From: Bacillus thuringiensis
GTDB lineage: Bacteria > Bacillota > Bacilli > Bacillales > Bacillaceae_G
Assembly: GCF_022095615.2 (NCBI RefSeq)
Contig: NZ_CP155560.1
Span: 248,001-312,000, forward strand
Reading direction: 5' to 3'
DNA: 64,000 nucleotides
The position numbers and the translations under genes are program-made. This document shows, piece after piece, positions 59,273 through 64,000 of this stretch. Each line of letters starts with the position of its first letter. Positions within the stretch are counted from its first letter, which is position 1. The notes under the pieces are model-generated. The model worked only from the letters and a program-made list of their open reading frames with translations, was not told the DNA's origin and ran no database searches.

Positions 59273-59331
59273 TGAGAATCAACTGTATTTAATTGTGTAA
59301 AAAATACATAATTAAATACAGTTGATTCTCA
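59273..59331. repeat. 22-bp perfect inverted repeat next to the recombinase gene
   Basis: TGAGAATCAACTGTATTTAA TT and its exact complement surround GTGTAAAAAATACAT. It starts 10 bases beyond the recombinase stop. It could be the terminator of that gene or a recombination site; T runs are weak for a terminator. Confidence 0.6.
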
Positions 59332-59340
59332 CTATAAAAC

Positions 59341-60513
59341 TCATATCAACATATCAGCGAAATTAGATCCAACGTTATTTTTACGCTTCATATGCTTTTC
59401 TAAATATATTTTTGTGGTTTGAATATTTTCGTGACCAAGTGTTTGCATTAAATGATATAAATCTGCATTACCTTGTTCTACTGCCATAATTGCAAAAGCA
59501 TGTCGAAATGTATGTGCGGTTACTGGATTTTCACGATATTGTAAGAAATCTAAGTTTGTCTTCTTTATCATATCTGTTACTTGGTTTGATAGTGTTTTAG
59601 AGTTATATGCACTTCCTCTTTGATTTATAAATAACGGACTCTCATCCCCTTTTTCCAATACCGTTTGGAACCCCCTTCTTCTCCTCACCTCACAAATACA
59701 TTGGTATAAATGTTCTGAAACGAAAAGTTCACGCACTTTGTCCCCTTTCCCCCTAACCTTTAACCAATACTTTCCATCATAGTGTAAATCTTTTACTCTT
59801 GCAGTACACAACTCCTGAATACGTGCACCAGTACTAGCTAATGCAAGTATTATTGTATAGTTTATTAAATGTCCTCTTTCTTTATAAAAACCTAATATTT
59901 TCATGACTTCCTCATAGGATAAATCTCGATTCGGCCGATCTTTTTCATTTACATTTGCACGCTGTAATTCTTCATGAAGTGGTTTTTCAATATACCCGAA
60001 TACATGAAGATGTTTAAAAAAAGAACGAATCAATACCGTTTTCTTCGCCAAAGTTGCAACAGCATACGTATTCCCAGCTCGACCATTTTGTATATTTTTT
60101 AACCAGTAATTATATTTACGAATATGCCAAGGCTGTAATGTTTTTAATAAGGAAGCATTTCGCTGAACTTCTTCCCCATTCACTTCAAACTCTTCTGCAT
60201 GCTGTACCATACATTCGCAAAATGATAGTATCTCAGACACATAACTCTTTTTTGTATCATCCTTTCTATTTTTCTTTTCATCCATATCATTTTGTAAATT
60301 TACAAAATGATATATCACTTCAAGATCACCTAGAAATGCATATTTTCCCTTTCCTTTTTTTTCTGCCTCCTCTATCTTTTGTTCTAAATCATTCATATAA
60401 CGATTGTTATACATAAATGAAGATATACCTTTTATTTTATTTAAATATATATTTGTAAATTCTCTTTGACTTTTTAAAATAGGTAAAATTTCATTTTGAC
60501 TTTTATCATCCAT
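59341..60513 (-). CDS. Tyrosine recombinase (XerC/D-like integrase)
   Basis: The protein is 390 aa. The catalytic domain (about 195-390) holds Arg231 in STGARIQELC, a Lys in the VRGKGDKVRELF beta-hairpin (about 254-256), His334/Arg337 in TAHTFRHAFAI, His361 in TLGHENIQTTKIY and the nucleophile Tyr370. All active-site residues are present. The N-terminal 190 residues are the SAM-like core-binding region with an unusual Lys/Glu-rich insertion (EEAEKKGKGK and DEKKNRKDDTKK). Plasmid-borne enzymes of this kind resolve multimers or move cassettes. A perfect 22-bp inverted repeat lies just downstream. Confidence 0.9.
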   Translation of the reverse strand: MDDKSQNEILPILKSQREFTNIYLNKIKGISSFMYNNRYMNDLEQKIEEAEKKGKGKYAFLGDLEVIYHFVNLQNDMDEKKNRKDDTKKSYVSEILSFCECMVQHAEEFEVNGEEVQRNASLLKTLQPWHIRKYNYWLKNIQNGRAGNTYAVATLAKKTVLIRSFFKHLHVFGYIEKPLHEELQRANVNEKDRPNRDLSYEEVMKILGFYKERGHLINYTIILALASTGARIQELCTARVKDLHYDGKYWLKVRGKGDKVRELFVSEHLYQCICEVRRRRGFQTVLEKGDESPLFINQRGSAYNSKTLSNQVTDMIKKTNLDFLQYRENPVTAHTFRHAFAIMAVEQGNADLYHLMQTLGHENIQTTKIYLEKHMKRKNNVGSNFADMLI

Positions 60514-60914
60514 ACCTATACATCACCTCTTCTTGTATAGATTTTAATCTTTAGTATGTTTATTAAGTATACTATGATTTTAATATCACTTACATCAATT
60601 ATAGAAATTAATAATCATATTATTTCTGTAATAAGTCTATATTCTTCTATATTTAATTATGCATATAATTTCTAATAATTTTTTATTGAATAGATAAACA
60701 TGTTACGTTAATTTATACAACTTAATAAAATATCTACATATTAATAGACATTTAACTTTGCCTTTCATTTACATAAAATTATAAAGCACATTAACATATT
60801 TGTTTTATGATATTTTATTTTATATTTAAATCTTATTTTATATCTAATTAAGAATCTGATATGATATATACATAATTTATTAATTATCGTGAGTAAATAA
60901 GGAGGTATACTTTC
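60514..60914. promoter_or_regulatory. Divergent AT-rich region between the recombinase and HTH genes
   Basis: This 400-bp, very AT-rich spacer should carry the promoters of both genes. AAGGAGGTATACTTTC is the ribosome site of the HTH gene at 60915. No repeat or gene is recognised; the composition would also suit an origin or partition site, for which I see no iterons. Confidence 0.35.
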
Positions 60915-61907
60915 ATGACACAAGATTTACTGTTTATCACAAAACCTACAGTAACGACAAAAGAAGCAGCAGATTTAATGGGAGTTACCGTTCAGACCAT
61001 TTTAAAAAAAGAAAAAGAAGGTCTTATAGAATGTGTATATAAAGATAATTGGAAGCAATTCGGAAGTAAAATATTCTATTTAGAAGATATTGAACGGTTA
61101 ATGAATAACGATGAAATAAAAGGATTAAGTACAAAAAAAGCAGCAGAAATTCTAAACGTAGCACCCTCCACTATTTTTACATATATTAAATCCGGAAAAT
61201 TAAAAGCCACGATGGTAGAAAAGCGGGGTAAACAAGTATATGTCATTGATGAAGAAGAACTAGAAAATTTCCAGCTTAATTATGAAAAAGCTACAACAAA
61301 AGAACGTAAAACATTCATTACTAAGATTAAGGATACAGACATTTATTTATATCAACTATTAATACAGCAACATACAGAAAAAAAAGCTAGGGTAATAGAA
61401 ATTAATGGATTCGATGGAAAGGTTCTTACAGAAGATGAAGAAATTTTCTCATTATCAGCTTATAAAGAACATGATTATTCCCTTGCCCCCTTCAAAAAAC
61501 ACACAGTGATTACGAAGCGAGGATATTTATCTTTTACATTTAAAAAGCCACAATTATTTAATTCTATAACTTATAATCTAATAAATTTATTTTATAAAGA
61601 GCTTGGTGTCACAAATATGCGATTGACTACTACACAAGATACCATCAGATTGGAAATTAAACCATTTGTTTTACAGGTAGATCCATTACAGTTCCAAGAA
61701 GAGATTAAGTATTTACATTCTCATATGGAGTCAGGCTCAATACTCCCTCATGTTGAAGGTATTTATTTTAAAAGTAATGTAGAGCCATTAACTTTTCATG
61801 CAGATCATGAATTTAAGCAAAAAGTAATTCAAATGGCTGCTGAATCTGGTATGGGGCAAGAAGAGTTTTTATTACAAGCTGTAAAGTCTTATATAACAAA
61901 TTTATAG
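60915..61907 (+). CDS. DNA-binding protein with two excisionase/MerR-like HTH motifs
   Basis: The protein is 330 aa. Two related HTH units stand in tandem: TTKEAADLMGVTVQTILKKE (about 16-35) followed by IFYLEDIERLM, and STKKAAEILNVAPSTIFTYI KSGKLKAT (about 74-101) followed by VYVIDEEELENF. Both resemble the excisionase-type 'HTH_17' fold. The remaining 200 residues are mixed alpha/beta and not recognised. Divergence from a tyrosine recombinase suggests a role in recombination directionality, plasmid maintenance or transcription control. Similar proteins occur on large B. cereus-group plasmids, from memory. Function not established. Confidence 0.75.
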   Translation: MTQDLLFITKPTVTTKEAADLMGVTVQTILKKEKEGLIECVYKDNWKQFGSKIFYLEDIERLMNNDEIKGLSTKKAAEILNVAPSTIFTYIKSGKLKATMVEKRGKQVYVIDEEELENFQLNYEKATTKERKTFITKIKDTDIYLYQLLIQQHTEKKARVIEINGFDGKVLTEDEEIFSLSAYKEHDYSLAPFKKHTVITKRGYLSFTFKKPQLFNSITYNLINLFYKELGVTNMRLTTTQDTIRLEIKPFVLQVDPLQFQEEIKYLHSHMESGSILPHVEGIYFKSNVEPLTFHADHEFKQKVIQMAAESGMGQEEFLLQAVKSYITNL

Positions 61908-61931
61908 TAGCAATAAATTTGTTATCAAATA

Positions 61932-61968
61932 AAAAAAGCGTAGGAATAAAACCTAACTACGCTTTTTT
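61932..61968 (+). terminator. Terminator of the HTH gene
   Basis: AAAAAAGCGTAG pairs with CTACGCTTTTTT around a 13-base loop, 25 bp after the stop. Confidence 0.9.
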
Positions 61969-62162
61969 CATTTTTTAACTTCATCTTATTTCTTTTATAA
62001 TTACTTAGATACACTATAAAATGGAATTTCAACTTACTTTATTCACAAAAATACACCTTACAATAGACTAGCCCTTTATTTTGAACAGATTCTTTTATTT
62101 AGTATAATTTTAATAAATCTCTTGCTAATTCAAATAAGCAAGCAAAAAAGAACAAGATGAAA

Positions 62163-62367
62163 TTATGAGAATGTACAAAATACAAATGTAAGTTTGAAAT
62201 TTGTTAATACTAACCATAAAACAATTAATCCTACAGCAATTCCTATATATCTAATACAGTTAAACATTCCCTTTACTCTTCCTCTACTATGTTTACTTTC
62301 ATTTGTAATTATAATAGGAAATAAAAGAATGAAGATTCCTAATGATAGTTCTTTAAAAATTTAAGCT
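62163..62367 (-). pseudogene. Membrane protein remnant
   Basis: A minus-strand frame between stops reads FKELSLGIFILLFPIIITNE, then KGMFNCIRYIGIAVGLIVLW LVLTNFKLTFVFCTFS. It has two or three hydrophobic segments but no proper start or ribosome site. It is probably the 3' end of a decayed membrane protein gene. Family not recognised. Confidence 0.4.
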
Positions 62368-62443
62368 AGTTTAACTGTATTCTTTTAACAGAAAAAAGAG
62401 AGAATCGCTTCCCTCTTTATTTCCGTTAAAAAACTTATAAATA

Positions 62444-64000
62444 CTAGTTTACTTTTCTATAATCTACGCGTAACTTAGCGTTTCCACTTAACTCTAAATA
62501 TTCTACTTTTACTTTATGATCCCCGGCTGTAATAGGTACTGTCACCGACCTTACGTCGTTTCCTCCTATTGATCCCCAGGAATCAATAATTTTTTTATCA
62601 TCTACGTATACACGGACTCCATCATCTGCCATTGCTTCAAAATAATAATTTCCTTGTTCAAATGTCTCTGTTTTTGTAAATCTTGCAGAGAAATTATCTA
62701 CCTGTACTGCACCTGGTGATTTGGACCCCCAGTCAAAGTTTAATTTATCAATTCTCGCATTAGAGTTTTCTCCGCCAGTCACTATTGCAGTACCACTTAA
62801 TTCAGTATTATTATAATATTCTGCTGTCCAAGTAGAGTGTTCCACAGATTCTTTGTATGGTTCAATGTTAAACTCTAAATTACTGTTACCGCCTTCTTCT
62901 AAATACTGTACTTCTATAAGATGTACATCTTTCTCATTTTTCTTCCCAAATAATCCATTTGCTGCATTATCTTGAATGGTAATTTTTCTAGCATCTTCAA
63001 CGAATCCGCCAGCTGCATAAAAACGATCGATAACAAGCTTACCATCAACATATACACGAATACCGTCGTCAGCTTTTCCTCGAATTATATAATCCCCTGC
63101 AGGTAAGCGCTTTACTGTTGTATATTTTGCAGAGAAATTATCAGGGTTAATGCCCCAAATTGGAAATCCGCTTCCATTATCTTCAATTAGGCTCTTTTCT
63201 AGGCCTTGAGGTGCAATTATTTTCGACTTATAAGGTGCCCCTACTAGATCTTTATTATTATAATAATAGGCCAACCAAGAATCAAAGGGTACAACGTGAG
63301 AAAAGATTGCTGCAATTCCCTTATTCTCTTGGAATGCTGTAGTAATATAATGGTGCCCTTTGTTTAAGTTTGTAACTAATGCACGTTGAATAACCCCAGT
63401 GGAACTATCACTCCATCCATCGATAATTAAGTTCCCATCAAAATTAACTCTTACATAATCATCTGCAAGGGCTTGGAAAAAATAGTCTCCAGCCCGTAAT
63501 GTCTGTGATTGATCATATTTAGCCATAAAATCATCATTTCTAAAACCAAACGGACTACCATTAAGATAATTATATTCCAGTTCCTTTTTTACCTCTTGAT
63601 AAATAGAATTTGTAAGCCAACCAGTTGGGAACGGATTAATAATTTGATAATTGGAAATATATTTAGAATATTGATCATAGTTTATATGTACATCTACTGG
63701 AGTCGTATTCCAGGTATCATGGACAATTAGTTCTTTAAACTCTTCATTCAGTTCAGGAATAAATACTTTTTGATATCCTACACCAGTCATCATATGATTT
63801 TTATAAATTGGGTCAGATTGTGTAGCGACTAAGAGTGGTCTCCCCATATCAATCTCTCCTACAAATCTATCGTATGACGGACTATTATCCTGATAAGCCT
63901 GTGGGAAATATCCAAGATTAGAAAAATATTTCCACACTGCTGGAGCAACTTTAGATGAGTATGTAGATCCTTTATCATCTGTTTCTAATTCAATTGCTAA
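62444..64000 (-). CDS. C39-like peptidase domain plus PA14 repeats, secreted type (5' end outside window)
   Basis: The frame is open through the right edge, so the start lies beyond 64000; an apparent start at 63937 is an internal GTG. Visible are about 518 codons. The first part is the end of a C39-like (papain-fold) domain: FSNLGYFPQAYQD, LLVATQSDPIYKNHMMTGVG YQKV with the His, and LIVHDTW with the Asp. Three PA14-type modules follow (about 95-225, 230-360 and 370-495 from 63937), each with DDxVRVxxDxxLIIDxW-like blocks: ADDYVRVNFDGNLIIDGW, ADDGIRVYVDGKLVIDRF and ADDGVRVYVDDKKIIDSW. PA14 modules bind carbohydrates or prodomains in adhesins, glycosidases and toxins. It is probably exported and acts on or at a surface. 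No terminator is obvious after the stop. Confidence 0.82.
   Translation of the reverse strand, partial: LAIELETDDKGSTYSSKVAPAVWKYFSNLGYFPQAYQDNSPSYDRFVGEIDMGRPLLVATQSDPIYKNHMMTGVGYQKVFIPELNEEFKELIVHDTWNTTPVDVHINYDQYSKYISNYQIINPFPTGWLTNSIYQEVKKELEYNYLNGSPFGFRNDDFMAKYDQSQTLRAGDYFFQALADDYVRVNFDGNLIIDGWSDSSTGVIQRALVTNLNKGHHYITTAFQENKGIAAIFSHVVPFDSWLAYYYNNKDLVGAPYKSKIIAPQGLEKSLIEDNGSGFPIWGINPDNFSAKYTTVKRLPAGDYIIRGKADDGIRVYVDGKLVIDRFYAAGGFVEDARKITIQDNAANGLFGKKNEKDVHLIEVQYLEEGGNSNLEFNIEPYKESVEHSTWTAEYYNNTELSGTAIVTGGENSNARIDKLNFDWGSKSPGAVQVDNFSARFTKTETFEQGNYYFEAMADDGVRVYVDDKKIIDSWGSIGGNDVRSVTVPITAGDHKVKVEYLELSGNAKLRVDYRKVN

Noticed and set aside
60514..60914. Plasmid replication origin
   Set aside because: The region is very AT-rich and lies between a recombinase and a DNA-binding protein gene, but I see no iterons and no replication initiator gene.
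63160..63342. Short plus-strand frames opposite the PA14 protein
   Set aside because: They are antisense to a long, well-supported coding frame and have no ribosome site.
1..64000. CRISPR arrays, tRNA or rRNA genes
   Set aside because: No regularly spaced short repeats with unique spacers, no cloverleaf and no rRNA sequence were seen; the dispersed repeats have bcr1/IS-type ends and irregular spacing.

Overview
The window looks like accessory DNA, most likely part of a large plasmid or genomic island, from a low-GC Firmicute of the Bacillus cereus group. The basis is AT-rich sequence, strong AGGAGG-type ribosome binding sites, a PagR-like ArsR regulator, IS231 remnants, bcr1-like repeats, BceRSAB-type modules, BlaI/BlaR1 and small YjcZ-like sequence. 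The replicon type is inferred; no replication gene was recognised. The stretch at about 6.75-11.6 kb has visibly more GC-rich codon use than the rest and was probably imported from another Bacillales lineage.

Layout. 0.2-6.4 kb: two secreted-type hydrolase genes (a serine beta-lactamase-like hydrolase and an alpha/beta esterase), each flanked by IS231/bcr1-type ends as in mobile insertion cassettes, with a TetR gene, a broken membrane protein and a subtilase remnant between them. 6.75-11.6 kb: a heterodimeric ABC exporter divergent from a LysR gene, then a TetR tail fragment. 11.8-16.7 kb: a Bce-type two-component system and ABC transporter. 17.3-20.3 kb: a nonsense-split FAD oxidase, a membrane protein and a startless YjcZ-like gene. 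20.4-25.1 kb: a peptide-bacteriocin locus (C39 ABC transporter, a 55-residue double-glycine precursor, an M16-like protein, a SagB-like oxidoreductase) in which the two enzyme genes carry in-frame stops and the SagB gene is cut by an IS231 remnant. 26.3-28.7 kb: BlaI/BlaR1 with two operator dyads. 29.2-34.7 kb: a second TCS/ABC module whose probable DNA site also precedes a methyltransferase gene broken by an IS605-type element. 34.8-41.1 kb: PagR-like regulator, secreted 5'-nucleotidase, acetyltransferase, Tn3 transposase remnant, frameshifted TetR and a divergent hydrolase. 41.1-46.7 kb: a complete Tn3-family transposon with perfect 5-bp target duplications, carrying an ECF sigma/anti-sigma pair and sitting inside a short repeat. 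47.1-50.3 kb: serine permease and L-serine dehydratase. 51.5-58.9 kb: an aminotransferase-HypF-HypE-isochorismatase cluster without any hydrogenase, beside an Lrp regulator and a divergent permease. 59.3-64 kb: a tyrosine recombinase, a two-HTH DNA-binding protein and a C39-like/PA14 protein running off the right edge.

The genes share a theme of competition and cell-envelope stress: peptide production and export, two antimicrobial-peptide detoxification modules, beta-lactam sensing, multidrug export and secreted hydrolases. These lie among many short mobile elements and decaying genes. The most unusual units are the orphan HypE/HypF operon, the decaying bacteriocin locus, the sigma-factor-carrying transposon, and a pair of transposase-less IS605-type elements that keep what looks like a guide-RNA end.
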